DNA from: Sva-07 sp963728355
GTDB taxonomy: Bacteria > Actinomycetota > Acidimicrobiia > Acidimicrobiales > Ilumatobacteraceae
Assembly: GCA_963728355.1 (NCBI GenBank)
Contig: CAVSJQ010000016.1
Coordinates: 1-64,000, forward strand
Length of the DNA: 64,000 bases
Reading direction: 5' to 3'
Within the stretch, counting starts at the first letter, position 1, and every line of letters begins with the position of its first letter. Below, one piece after another: positions 25,644-34,237 of the stretch. Under the pieces are notes generated by a model. That model had not been told where the DNA came from. It saw only the letters and a list, made by a program, of their open reading frames with translations, and made no database searches. The translations under genes and the position numbers were made by a program.

Positions 25644-26525
25644 TCACGTCAGGGCTCGGTGTGCGGCGCGAGCAGCGGTTCGGGCGATCTCGACGTCGGC
25701 CGCTCCTCCCGGCAGTGCGATCTCGTCGGACACCGTGTCACCGGTGTCGAGGTCCGCGAGGAAGGTCCAGAGCGTGCCCGACTCGACGTGGGCACCGACC
25801 GGCAGAGAACAGCCGCTGCCGAGCTCAGCGAGAAAAGCCCGCTCGACCTCGACGGCGTGGCGCGTCGCGGCGTGGTCGATCGCGCCGACGGCCTCGAGCG
25901 TCGCCTCGTCATCGTCCCGGCACTCGACGGCAACGCAGCCCTGGCCGACCGCTGGCACGAACTCGCCGATCGCCAGCGTCTCCGCAATCCGTTCCGTCAA
26001 TCCCAGGATGTCGAGCGCCGCGACCGCCATGACGATCGCTCCACCGTCGGGAATCTTGGACAGCCTGCTGTCGATGTTGCCGCGCAACTCGACGAAGTGC
26101 AGATCCGGCCGGACCCGGCGCAGCTGCGCGCGGCGCCGGACGGATCCCGTGGCGACGGTGCACCCGTCGGCCAGTGAGACCAGATCCGCACCGACGAGGG
26201 CATCGCGGGGATCGCGCCGCTCACAGAATGCGGCGAGAACGAGGCCGTCGGCCTGGGCGGACTGCAGGTCCTTGGCCGAGTGGACCGCCAGGTCGGCGCG
26301 GCCGTCGAGCACCGCGCGCTGGACCTCCTTGACGAAGACGCCCTGTCCACCGATCTCGTGCAACGGGACGTCGACGCGCACATCGCCGGTGGTTTCGATC
26401 GTGACGAGGCCGACCCTTCGACCGGTGGCCGCGCGGATCGAGGCGGCGACCGCCTCTGACTGTCCGAGTGCCTGACGCGAACCGCGCGTCGCGAGTCGCA
26501 GCGGTGGGAGCGAGGGCCCGCTCAC
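25644..26525 (-). CDS. hemC: Porphobilinogen deaminase (hydroxymethylbilane synthase)
   Basis: A 293-residue HemC that polymerises four porphobilinogens. LRLATRGSRQALGQ opens the enzyme, DLAVHSAKDLQS and GSVRRRAQLRRVRPDL form the active site, RGNIDSRL follows, and C in LGSGCSLPVGAH carries the dipyrromethane cofactor. GTG 26525 is chosen; it lies 7 bases after the hemA stop. The catalytic Asp sits in the region HSAKD, as expected. Confidence 0.95.
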   Translation of the reverse strand: MSGPSLPPLRLATRGSRQALGQSEAVAASIRAATGRRVGLVTIETTGDVRVDVPLHEIGGQGVFVKEVQRAVLDGRADLAVHSAKDLQSAQADGLVLAAFCERRDPRDALVGADLVSLADGCTVATGSVRRRAQLRRVRPDLHFVELRGNIDSRLSKIPDGGAIVMAVAALDILGLTERIAETLAIGEFVPAVGQGCVAVECRDDDEATLEAVGAIDHAATRHAVEVERAFLAELGSGCSLPVGAHVESGTLWTFLADLDTGDTVSDEIALPGGAADVEIARTAARAAHRALT

Positions 26526-26532
26526 GAACGGT

Positions 26533-27798
26533 TCACCCGAGGTCGAAGAGGTCGCGTATCGCTGCGGCGTTGCGTTCGCCCTGTGGCGTGCCGGCCTGAG
26601 CCTTGAGCCGGACCGACGGCTCGTGCAGGAGCTTGGCGACGATGGCCTTGGTGAGCGCTTCGACGGCATCGCGCTGGCCGTCGTCGAGATCGCCGAGCCG
26701 ACCGGCGAACCGCTCGAGTTGAGCACTGCGCACGCGGTCGGCGGCGCCGTGCATCGACGCCACCAACGGCGCCGCCTGACGTGCGGTCGACTCGACCAGG
26801 AACTGCTCGACTTCTTCTCCGACGATCACACGGACGCGTTCGGCCTCGGCGGCGCGGTGCGAGAGCCCGCGGTCGGCCCAGTCACGCAGGTCGTCGAGAT
26901 CTGCGAGGCTCACCCCGGCGAGCTCTGCCACCCGTGGATCGACGTTGCGCGGCACGCCGATGTCGACGATGTGCAGTGGACGGGTGGTCGACCGAGCAGC
27001 CCGGGCTTCGGCGACCAGGGTTCGGGTGAGCACGGCCTCGTCGGCGCCCGTACCGACGATGATCACGTCGGCCGCTGCGACCGCCTCGGCCAGACGGTCG
27101 AAACCGACGGCCACCCCGTCGACCCGTTCGGCGAGCGACGAGCCACGGTCAGCGGTGCGATTGGCGACGAGGATCTCGGCCCCGCCGGCGCGGCGCAACG
27201 CGACCGCCACCCCTTCGCCCATCGATCCGGCGCCGACGACGAGTGCCCGCCGTCCGGCGAGATCGCCGATGACGTCGGTGACCATCTCGACGGCGGCGTG
27301 ACTGATCGACGCCGTTCCTCGCGCGATCCCGGTTTCGTTGCGGGCCCGCTTGCCGGTCGCCAAGGCGCTGCGGAACAACTGATTGAGCGTCGAACGCGAC
27401 GCTCCCTCGTGCTGAGCGATGTCCCAGGCAGACCGCACCTGACCGAGGATCTCGCTCTCGCCGAGCACGGCCGAGTCGAGCCCGGCTGCGACCTCGAAGA
27501 GATGCGTCACCGCAGCGGTGTCGTGCTGGCTGTAGAGATGCGGGGTCAGTTCGTCGACACCGAGATCGCCGAGTTCGCACAGCAGATCGCGGACGTCGCC
27601 GTACGCCCCATGGAACCGCTCGGCAACGACGTAGACCTCGGTGCGGTTGCAGGTCGACAGGATGACCGCTTCACGGATGTTGTCGCGCCGAGCGAGACCA
27701 TTGACCGCCTTCGCGAGATGTTCGGGCGGGATCGTGACGCGCTCGAGCAGAGCGAGCGGACCACTGCGATGGTTGACGCCGACGACGAGAATGGACAT
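26533..27798 (-). CDS. hemA: Glutamyl-tRNA reductase
   Basis: A 421-residue HemA, the first committed enzyme of C5 haem synthesis, reducing glutamyl-tRNA to glutamate-1-semialdehyde. The catalytic Cys is in ILSTCNRTEVY; GESEILGQVRSAW, the NADPH loop VVGAGSMGEGVAVAL and VDIGVPRNVDP are diagnostic. TAGGCT stands 8 bases before ATG 27798. It follows rex by 11 bases, so redox state sensed by Rex may set haem synthesis, as known in Streptomyces, where rex precedes hemACD. Confidence 0.97.
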   Translation of the reverse strand: MSILVVGVNHRSGPLALLERVTIPPEHLAKAVNGLARRDNIREAVILSTCNRTEVYVVAERFHGAYGDVRDLLCELGDLGVDELTPHLYSQHDTAAVTHLFEVAAGLDSAVLGESEILGQVRSAWDIAQHEGASRSTLNQLFRSALATGKRARNETGIARGTASISHAAVEMVTDVIGDLAGRRALVVGAGSMGEGVAVALRRAGGAEILVANRTADRGSSLAERVDGVAVGFDRLAEAVAAADVIIVGTGADEAVLTRTLVAEARAARSTTRPLHIVDIGVPRNVDPRVAELAGVSLADLDDLRDWADRGLSHRAAEAERVRVIVGEEVEQFLVESTARQAAPLVASMHGAADRVRSAQLERFAGRLGDLDDGQRDAVEALTKAIVAKLLHEPSVRLKAQAGTPQGERNAAAIRDLFDLG

Positions 27799-27809
27799 TC
27801 GACGCCAGC

Positions 27810-28514
27810 CTACGCCGTCGCCCCGCGCCGTGGCTCGCCGGGGACTGCACGCAGTCCGGCGGCCGGTGCGGCCGTGGCCCGACGCTGTTCGTAGTAGCTG
27901 AGAATCTGCAGTTCGACCGCGAGGTCGACCTTGCGCACGCTGACGCCGTGGGGGACCCCGATGACGGAGGGAGCGAAGTTGAGCAGACTGGTCACGCCCG
28001 CCGCGACGAGTGCATCGGCTGCCTGCTGGGCAGCGGCGCCCGGCGTGGCGATGACACCGATCGAGATGTTGCGCGCCTGCACGACCTGGGCGAGCTCGTC
28101 GAAGTGACGCACCCGCACTCCGCCGACCAGCGATCCGACCTTGGCCTCGTCGACGTCGACGATGGCGCCCACCGGGAACCCGCGATCGCCGAAGCCGTTG
28201 TAGCCGGCCAACGCCTGGCCGAGGTTGCCGGCGCCGACGATGACGACGGGCCAATCGTGGGTCAGGCCGAGTTCGCGGCGGATCTGGTAGACGAGGAACT
28301 CGACGTCGTAGCCGACACCCCTGGTGCCGTAACTGCCCAGATAGCTCAGGTCCTTGCGCACCTTGGCGGCATTGAGCCCGGCGAACTCCGCGAGCTCCTC
28401 GGAGGAGATGTTCGTCACGTTGGCGTCGAACTGCTCGGAGAGGATCCGCAGGTACACCGGCAGGCGCGCCACGGTCGCTTCGGGTATCCGGCGTCGTGTG
28501 CGTTGACCTGCCAT
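27810..28514 (-). CDS. rex: Redox-sensing transcriptional repressor Rex
   Basis: A 234-residue Rex. The N-terminal winged helix includes VARLPVYLRILSEQ and LAEFAGLNAAKVRKDLSYLGSYG; the Rossmann domain has VVIVGAGNLGQALAGY for NADH/NAD+ sensing, and the C-terminal swapped helix has ELQILSYYEQRR. It leads the rex-hemA-hemC-hemD cluster. A Rex-operator-like sequence lies 22 bases upstream of its start (28536-28553), suggesting autoregulation and NADH control of the haem genes. Confidence 0.96.
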   Translation of the reverse strand: MAGQRTRRRIPEATVARLPVYLRILSEQFDANVTNISSEELAEFAGLNAAKVRKDLSYLGSYGTRGVGYDVEFLVYQIRRELGLTHDWPVVIVGAGNLGQALAGYNGFGDRGFPVGAIVDVDEAKVGSLVGGVRVRHFDELAQVVQARNISIGVIATPGAAAQQAADALVAAGVTSLLNFAPSVIGVPHGVSVRKVDLAVELQILSYYEQRRATAAPAAGLRAVPGEPRRGATA

Positions 28515-28535
28515 GGTCCGAACACGTTAGGTGGC

Positions 28536-28553
28536 TCGTGCATGTTTTCACAA
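28536..28553. promoter_or_regulatory. Probable Rex operator
   Basis: TCGTGCATGTTTTCACAA compares with the known Rex operator TTGTGAA-N4-TTCACAA and matches 12 of 14 specified positions, with one half perfect (TTCACAA). It lies just upstream of rex on the minus strand, where an autoregulatory site is known in related organisms. Confidence 0.65.
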
Positions 28554-28606
28554 AGCTGAGCCGGGCGGCGATGTTGTGGCATCGGAAGAGCGCCGCGCAG
28601 CTCGAC

Positions 28607-30127
28607 TCAGGTCGGCAGAGCGCCGACGCGCAGAGCGTCGTCGAGATTCCGGCGCACCAGCTTGCCGGAGACGTTGCGCGGCAGCGCATCGACGAAGATC
28701 ACCTTGCTCGGGCACTTGTACCGAGCGAGGTGGTCGAGGGCGTACTCGATGAGTGTCTCCTCGTCGACGTCGGAGCCCGGCGCGCTGACCACGTAGGCCT
28801 TGACCGCCTCACCCGTGTGGGGATGGGCGACGCCGACGACGGCGGCTTCGGCCACGCCGGGATGCGACGCCAGCATCTCTTCGACCTCGGCGGGATACAC
28901 GTTGAATCCCGACACGATGATCAGGTCCTTCGATCGGTCGACGAGGTAGAGGTAGCCGTCGTCGTCGGTCGTGCCCATGTCGCCGGTGTGCAGCCATCCG
29001 TCCGCATCGATCACCTCGGCGGTCGCCTCAGGATCGCCGTAGTAGCCGGCGAACACGTTCTCGCCCCGCACGAGCACCTCGCCGACGTCGCCGACGAGTG
29101 CATCGCCGTTGGCGTTGACCAGACGGATCTCGACGCCGGCGAGTGCTCGACCCACCGATCCGAAGCGCGGGGTGATGCCGGTGGAGGTGGTGACGATCGG
29201 CGACGCCTCGGTGAGGCCGTATCCCTCGCGGATCTCGACACCGAAGCGTTCCTGCATCGTGCGAGCGATGCTGATCGGCAACCGTGAGGCGCCTGACAGC
29301 GCGAGACGAACCGTGGAGAAGGCGTCGGGCTCGAGTTCGTCGAAGTGTGCGAATGCCGCCCACAACGCCGGGGCGCCGGGGATGACGGTGATCCCGCGAT
29401 CGCGGATCGACTGCACGGCGGTGGCTGGATCGAACCGCTGCACGAGCACGATCGCGGCACCGACGCACAGCCCGAGCCCCACGACGACGTTCAGTCCGAA
29501 GATGTGGAACAGCGGGAGGACGCCGTAGATGACGTCGTCGGCGCTGATGTGGCCCTGCGCCGAGCGACTCTGATCGAGGTTGGCACGCAGGTTCCCATGG
29601 GTGAGCATGGCCGCCCGAGGCGAACCGGCGGTACCACTGGTGAACATCAGTACGGCCAGTTGCGTGCTGTCGACCTCGACGGGTTCGAGCGGTTCAGCCG
29701 ACAGCAGCTCGTCGAATGCGACCGCACCATCGTCACCACCGGCGGACTCCGTCATGACGACGACCTCGACCGACGGCACGGCGTCACGGTCGACGTGCGA
29801 CCAGTTGGTGGCGCCGTACTTGTCGACGACCACCGCGCGAGGACCGACAACGGCCAGTTCGGACTGCAGCTCCGGTCCCGGGCTGGCCGGGTTGAGCGGC
29901 ACGGCGACAGCGCCGAGACCGATCGTCGCCAGATAGGCGATGACGAAATGCGGTGAGTTGCCGACCACGATCGCCACTCGATCGTCGGCGGCGATCCCGC
30001 TCGAAGCGAGTCCGCCACGGAACGCCGCGACCTGATCGCGCAGCTCTCCGTACGTGGTCGTGCGATTGCGCCAAATGAGCGCGGTCGACTCGGCGTCGTG
30101 GCCGTCGATGATGTGCGCCAGATTCAC
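28607..30127 (-). CDS. Acyl-CoA synthetase (AMP-forming)
   Basis: A 506-residue ANL-superfamily ligase of the FadD type. The phosphate loop is MFTSGTAGSPRAAM (with Ala in place of the last usual Lys), then EGYGLTEASP, the hinge GWLHTGDMGTTDDDGYL, VDRSKDLIIVSGFNVYPAEVE and the final catalytic Lys in NVSGKLVRR. It activates a fatty or aryl carboxylate to its CoA thioester; substrate unclear. GTG 30127 is chosen because AGGGGGA lies 5 bases upstream, although the frame is open to 30226. It stands alone after the haem cluster. Confidence 0.9.
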   Translation of the reverse strand: MNLAHIIDGHDAESTALIWRNRTTTYGELRDQVAAFRGGLASSGIAADDRVAIVVGNSPHFVIAYLATIGLGAVAVPLNPASPGPELQSELAVVGPRAVVVDKYGATNWSHVDRDAVPSVEVVVMTESAGGDDGAVAFDELLSAEPLEPVEVDSTQLAVLMFTSGTAGSPRAAMLTHGNLRANLDQSRSAQGHISADDVIYGVLPLFHIFGLNVVVGLGLCVGAAIVLVQRFDPATAVQSIRDRGITVIPGAPALWAAFAHFDELEPDAFSTVRLALSGASRLPISIARTMQERFGVEIREGYGLTEASPIVTTSTGITPRFGSVGRALAGVEIRLVNANGDALVGDVGEVLVRGENVFAGYYGDPEATAEVIDADGWLHTGDMGTTDDDGYLYLVDRSKDLIIVSGFNVYPAEVEEMLASHPGVAEAAVVGVAHPHTGEAVKAYVVSAPGSDVDEETLIEYALDHLARYKCPSKVIFVDALPRNVSGKLVRRNLDDALRVGALPT

Positions 30128-30235
30128 GGTGTCCCCCTGCGCAGCCCACTGCTGCGTCGGAACGGAATCGTATCCCTCGCCGGGTGTCGTGGAGAAACGA
30201 CCGAGCCGCTCTTTCGAGCGCCCCACCCGATCGGC

Positions 30236-30319
30236 CTACAGGCTGAGCAGCGAGATGACGCCGGCGACGAGGATGACCAGCAGCAACAGTCCGAGCGTCA
30301 ACGTGGTGGCGGGGCGCAT
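30236..30319 (-). CDS. Possible 27-residue membrane peptide
   Basis: ATG 30319 to TAG 30236-30238 encodes a 27-residue peptide that is almost entirely hydrophobic after residue 6 (LTLGLLLLVILVAGVISLLSL), enough for one membrane span. It fills the gap between the SAM hydrolase and acyl-CoA synthetase genes. No ribosome site is visible. Coding is possible but not proven. Confidence 0.35.
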   Translation of the reverse strand: MRPATTLTLGLLLLVILVAGVISLLSL

Positions 30320-30350
30320 GCGTCAAGGCTACCGGCGACGCCCCGGCGGA

Positions 30351-31226
30351 TCAGGGCTGCCGACGCAGCGTGACGGGCTGCGCGGCGCCGGCATCGTCGG
30401 CCGCCGTCAACGTGACCTGATCGCCGACATCCAAGCCGAGCTCCTCGGCCGCCGACCGTTGATCCATCGACACTGCGAGCAGGCCGGATGAGTCGAGCAC
30501 CAGCCCGACGGCGCCGCCGCCGAGTTCGGCGTACGAGGCCGCACGGACGGCGCTGCGTCGCACGCCGCCGGTTGGATCGGTCGGCGAGCTGCACCGCAGC
30601 TCGACGCGGACCCCGAACCCGGCGGGGAGGTCGTCGGGTCCGACGTTCAACTGGGCGTTGCCGTACCGGTCGACCCACAGCACCTGGGCGATCACCGTGT
30701 CGTCGTCGGCCTGCGGCAGGGCGACCACCCCGGGCAGGAGCAGATCGGCGTCGATCGTCTCGCCGAGTTCTTCGAGGTCGACGCCGTTGCAGAGTTGGGC
30801 GGCTGCCGGGGCGAACACGTCGCGTCCGGCGAACGTGGCGCCGGGCGAGGGCAGATGCCATCGCGTATCGGTCAGCTCCACCGCTCGTTCGGCGCCGCCG
30901 GCCAGTGCGACCGCTGGCGCGAGCAGTCCGTTGTCCGGTCCGACGAGGACACCCTCGCCGCCGGCCACCTCGACGGCGATCGCTCGGCGACTCGTGGCCA
31001 CGCCGGGGTCGACGACGGCCAGGACGACGCCGGACGCGACGTAGCTGATGCTGCGGGCGAGAGCGAGGGACCCTGCACGGACATCGAAGGGCGCCACACC
31101 GTGGGTCAGGTCGATCACGCGCGCGTGCGGAGCGAGATCGCGGATGACCGAGTGGACGACGCCGACGAACTCATCGGTCGTGCCGAAGTCGGAGAGGAAC
31201 GACACCGTGTCGTAGCGGCGGGCCAT
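30351..31226 (-). CDS. SAM hydrolase / SAM-dependent halogenase-superfamily protein (DUF62)
   Basis: A 291-residue member of the family that includes fluorinase and the far commoner SAM hydroxide adenosyltransferases. FLSDFGTTDEFVG at the N-terminus, VDPGVATSRRAI, GPDNGLLAPA and GRDVFAPAAAQL mark the SAM pocket; DRYGNAQLN opens the C-terminal barrel. Without the halogenase loop, SAM hydrolysis to adenosine and methionine is the likely activity. TAGGTT lies 7 bases before ATG 31226. A TGTGA-N6-GCACA site lies about 160 bases upstream. Confidence 0.88.
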   Translation of the reverse strand: MARRYDTVSFLSDFGTTDEFVGVVHSVIRDLAPHARVIDLTHGVAPFDVRAGSLALARSISYVASGVVLAVVDPGVATSRRAIAVEVAGGEGVLVGPDNGLLAPAVALAGGAERAVELTDTRWHLPSPGATFAGRDVFAPAAAQLCNGVDLEELGETIDADLLLPGVVALPQADDDTVIAQVLWVDRYGNAQLNVGPDDLPAGFGVRVELRCSSPTDPTGGVRRSAVRAASYAELGGGAVGLVLDSSGLLAVSMDQRSAAEELGLDVGDQVTLTAADDAGAAQPVTLRRQP

Positions 31227-31387
31227 GACAGCGAACCTACTGCGACCGCCGCGGCGAGCCCCGCCGCGAACACGTCCCGGACGCGACAAGGGCCGGTGCC
31301 AACCCCCCGATGGCACCAGCCCCGTCGGCGCGTTCCGCCGTTTCCGGCGGTCGCGTCTCCACTCGGTTCACCCTACGACACGCGACG

Positions 31388-31409
31388 CCATGTGAAAAGT
31401 GGCACATGG
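31388..31409. promoter_or_regulatory. CRP/FNR-like inverted repeat
   Basis: Perfect arms CCATGTG (31388-31394) and CACATGG (31403-31409) enclose 8 bases. The core TGTGAAAAGTGGCACA matches the CRP consensus TGTGA-N6-TCACA at 9 of 10 positions. It lies in the 278-base gap downstream of proC and upstream of the SAM hydrolase gene. The regulator is not in this window. Confidence 0.5.
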
Positions 31410-31504
31410 AAAAACAGCGATGAAATTCCCGACGCATTCGGTCGGATATGTGAGGCCTTCCGTGGACGCGATCGAACGGTGCAGGCGACACCGTCGGCGA
31501 GGCG

Positions 31505-32317
31505 TCAACCGAGTTCGCGGCTGCGCTGGGTGGCTGCGTGAACCGCTGCACGGACGGCGCCGCGCAGATCGTGCTCGGCGAGCGCTGCCAGACCGGCTGC
31601 AGTGGTCCCGTTGGGTGAGGTGACCATCTCGCGCAACCGGGTCGGGTCGCCCTCGCGGTCCAGCAACGTGGCCGAGCCGATCAGCAACTGACACACGATG
31701 CGTTCTGCCATCGCCGGTTCGAGTCCCTCGGCGACGGCGGCGTCGATCAGGGCTTCGGCGACCAGGAAGATGTAGGCGGGTCCCGAGCCGGCGACGCCGG
31801 TGAAGGCATCCAACGCCGCCTCCTCGAGTTCGTCGACGGTTCCCACCGCCTCCAGGATCGTCCGCGCCCACGCAACGTCGTCGCGGTCGGCCGTGGTGCC
31901 CGCGGCGATGGCGCTGGCACCCAGACGCACCAGCGCCGGCGTGTTCGGCATGGCCCTGACGACGGCGACGCCGGACCCGACGGCGGCCTCGATCGACGCC
32001 AGGCGCACTCCGGCGGCGATCGACAGCACGCGCACCGCACCGGCGCCGGCCGCGGCGGCCGCCGCCGGCGGTGTGTCGACCGGCTTCACCGCGAGCACGG
32101 CGCCGTTGCACCGAGGAGCCGAATCGGTCACCAGCACCGTCGGGAACATCGAGGACAACTGGTCGCGACGCGCTGCGGCGACCTCGACCACCGCCAGCGC
32201 TGCAGCGTCGAAGACGCCGGAGTCGAGGAGGCCCGCGAGCAGCGCCGCGCCCATGTTGCCACCGCCGATCACCGCCAACTCGACCTGTGCCGGTTCGTGC
32301 ACCGTGTCACCGTCCAT
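31505..32317 (-). CDS. proC: Pyrroline-5-carboxylate reductase
   Basis: A 270-residue ProC, making proline from pyrroline-5-carboxylate with NAD(P)H. The Rossmann loop is LAVIGGGNMGAALLAGLL, VLAVKPVDTPP follows, VRAMPNTPALV and the C-terminal helical bundle with FTGVAGSGPAYIFLVAEAL are diagnostic. ATG 32317 is chosen; TAGGTT lies exactly 7 bases before it. Upstream open sequence to 32386 is not family-like. It appears to be monocistronic, with a strong inverted repeat just upstream. Confidence 0.95.
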   Translation of the reverse strand: MDGDTVHEPAQVELAVIGGGNMGAALLAGLLDSGVFDAAALAVVEVAAARRDQLSSMFPTVLVTDSAPRCNGAVLAVKPVDTPPAAAAAAGAGAVRVLSIAAGVRLASIEAAVGSGVAVVRAMPNTPALVRLGASAIAAGTTADRDDVAWARTILEAVGTVDELEEAALDAFTGVAGSGPAYIFLVAEALIDAAVAEGLEPAMAERIVCQLLIGSATLLDREGDPTRLREMVTSPNGTTAAGLAALAEHDLRGAVRAAVHAATQRSRELG

Positions 32318-32340
32318 CCGCCGCAACCTAGCTCGACGCC

Positions 32341-32393
32341 TGTCCGGGTGGATGAGAGTGGGACCGACTCCCCCGAGCACATCCACCCGGACA
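32341..32393. terminator. Inverted repeat with 14-bp perfect arms
   Basis: TGTCCGGGTGGATG (32341-32354) and CATCCACCCGGACA (32380-32393) are exact reverse complements around a 25-base loop. It lies downstream of the ybjN stop and upstream of proC on the same strand. No T tract follows, so it may be a U-independent terminator, an operator or an mRNA-end hairpin. Confidence 0.55.
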
Positions 32394-32441
32394 CATGACA
32401 GTGGGCGGTGACAGCGAGCAGGGGGAACGCTAAGGCGACGC

Positions 32442-32900
32442 TCAGGCGAAACGGCTGCGGAAGCCGATGCGGAGCAGCGCCTGGAAGCTCTGCTCGACCT
32501 GCGCGTACAGCGTGCCGAGCGCCCGATCGAGTTCCGCCAGGCTCACGTGGCCGACGGGCATCTCACCGCGCAGGAACACCGCGTCCTCGATCCCGATCGA
32601 GAAGCGCGCTCCGACCAGCGTGTCGTTGCGACGCAGGAGGTGTTCGTACAGCTCGGCGGCGTTCTCCTCTGGTGCCGGCATCACGTAGGTCTCGTACCGC
32701 AGCATCCGTTGGCCCAGCGTCAGCCAGACGGTGGTGAACTCCTTGTCCTCGCCACGCATCCGTACGTACCAGCGCGCGGAGGCGTCGTCGGATCGATCGA
32801 CAGCGAGGATGTGCTCGTGTTCGTCGGCCAAACCAGCGAGCCACTCGTCGATCCGACGGTCGAGATCGGCGAGTTGCCCGGCGTCGTAGGCGTCGGTCAT
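32442..32900 (-). CDS. YbjN-domain protein
   Basis: A 152-residue acidic soluble protein with the YbjN (type III secretion chaperone-like) fold: a helical start DLDRRIDEWLAG, beta-rich middle WYVRMRGEDKEFTTVWLTL and GARFSIGIEDAVFLRGEM. A gene of this family stands beside mshA in mycobacteria, and here its start codon overlaps the mshA stop (ATGA). The biochemical role is not established; the fixed neighbourhood suggests a link to mycothiol production. Confidence 0.82.
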   Translation of the reverse strand: MTDAYDAGQLADLDRRIDEWLAGLADEHEHILAVDRSDDASARWYVRMRGEDKEFTTVWLTLGQRMLRYETYVMPAPEENAAELYEHLLRRNDTLVGARFSIGIEDAVFLRGEMPVGHVSLAELDRALGTLYAQVEQSFQALLRIGFRSRFA

Positions 32901-34117
32901 CGGCAGTTGACCAGCTCGCGAACGGTGAGGTCACCGTAGAGCCGGCGCAACCGGGCGGCGGCGAAGCTCCACGTGTATCTGCGGGCACGCTCGACGGCCG
33001 CCACCGACATCCGGGTGCGCAGGGCGTCGTCGCGGAGGATCGCGCCGATGGCAGCGGCGTAGTCGTCGGGGTCGCGCCCGCTGATCAAGCGGCCGGTGAG
33101 CCCGTCGTCGACCAAGCTCAACAATCCACCCACCGCGCTGGCGACCACGGGGATACCGCATGCAGCAGCTTCGAGCGCCACGAGACCGAAGCTCTCGCTG
33201 CGGCTCGGCGCGACGACCACGTCGGCGGCCCGGTAGTAGGTCGACAAGATGTGGTGCGGCTGCGGTTGCACGAACTGCACTCGACCGTGCAGGCCCAGCT
33301 CGTCGACGAGGGCGTGCGCTCGCATCGTCTCGAGGTCACCCTCGGAGCCACTGGCTCCACCGACGATGACCAGCTGCGCGCGCTGGTCGCCCAGCGCAGC
33401 GAGCGCCCGGATGGCGACATCGGGGCCCTTGAGTGGCTGGATGCGCCCGACGAACAACAGGAGGGGGCGGCCGACCTCGAAGCCCAGCGCACGCCGGGCG
33501 CCGGCCTGGTCGCCGGGAGCGAAGAACGCATGCTCGACGCCGGGTGCGATGATCTCGAGTCGACCCTGCGGATCGCCGTAGTGGAGGCGGAACTGGTCGG
33601 CCTCTTCCTCGCAACTGACACAGATCGCGTCGGCACAGTGCACGATCTCCGCCTCGGCGCGGTCGCGCCACGGCGGCTCGGGATCGCCATGGGCTGCCTT
33701 GACCCTGGCAAGGGTGTGGAACGTCGACACGAACGGGACGTCGAGTTCGTGTTTGAGGCGGTGGCCGACCACACCGCTGAGCCAGTAGTTGCCGTGGACG
33801 ACGTCGGGCCGCTCGTTGCGGGCGAACCAGTCGAGGACACCACTGCGGAACTCGTCGGTCACCTCCGGCAGCGCCTCCTTGGGCAGGTGGTGTGGGCCGG
33901 CGGCGATGTGGACGACACGGTGGCCGGGTTCGACGATGATCTCGTCGGGGAGGTCGGCGCGGTCGGCACGGGTGAACGTGGTGGTCTCGACACCGGCCTG
34001 GGCGAGCGCCGAGCCGAGCTCGCGCACGTACACGTTCATCCCACCGCTGTCACCGGAACCCGGCTGCAGCAGTGGCGACGTGTGGAGTGAGATCACTGCA
34101 GCCCGTTGCACAACCAC
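32897..34117 (-). CDS. mshA: D-inositol-3-phosphate glycosyltransferase (mycothiol synthesis)
   Basis: A 406-residue GT4 glycosyltransferase. It transfers GlcNAc from UDP-GlcNAc to inositol-3-phosphate, the first step of mycothiol synthesis. PGSGDSGGMNVYVREL at the N-terminus is the MshA signature; NYWLSGVVGHRLK, LFVGRIQPLKGPD and the C-terminal EX7E block SRSESFGLVALEAAACG follow. GTG 34117 is the first start in frame. Together with the SigR/RsrA-like pair at 10975-11867 it indicates thiol-redox control based on mycothiol. Confidence 0.93.
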   Translation of the reverse strand: MVVQRAAVISLHTSPLLQPGSGDSGGMNVYVRELGSALAQAGVETTTFTRADRADLPDEIIVEPGHRVVHIAAGPHHLPKEALPEVTDEFRSGVLDWFARNERPDVVHGNYWLSGVVGHRLKHELDVPFVSTFHTLARVKAAHGDPEPPWRDRAEAEIVHCADAICVSCEEEADQFRLHYGDPQGRLEIIAPGVEHAFFAPGDQAGARRALGFEVGRPLLLFVGRIQPLKGPDVAIRALAALGDQRAQLVIVGGASGSEGDLETMRAHALVDELGLHGRVQFVQPQPHHILSTYYRAADVVVAPSRSESFGLVALEAAACGIPVVASAVGGLLSLVDDGLTGRLISGRDPDDYAAAIGAILRDDALRTRMSVAAVERARRYTWSFAAARLRRLYGDLTVRELVNCR

Positions 34118-34237
34118 GCAGACGATAACAACGACACTCGTGGTTCCCCGAGGCCCGGCAGCAGCAAGTTCGTCCAGCCGGGAAAACCCCCGTCCGGGTG
34201 ACCGTCGGCGCGCGTCTGGTGTCCGACGGAGATGCGG

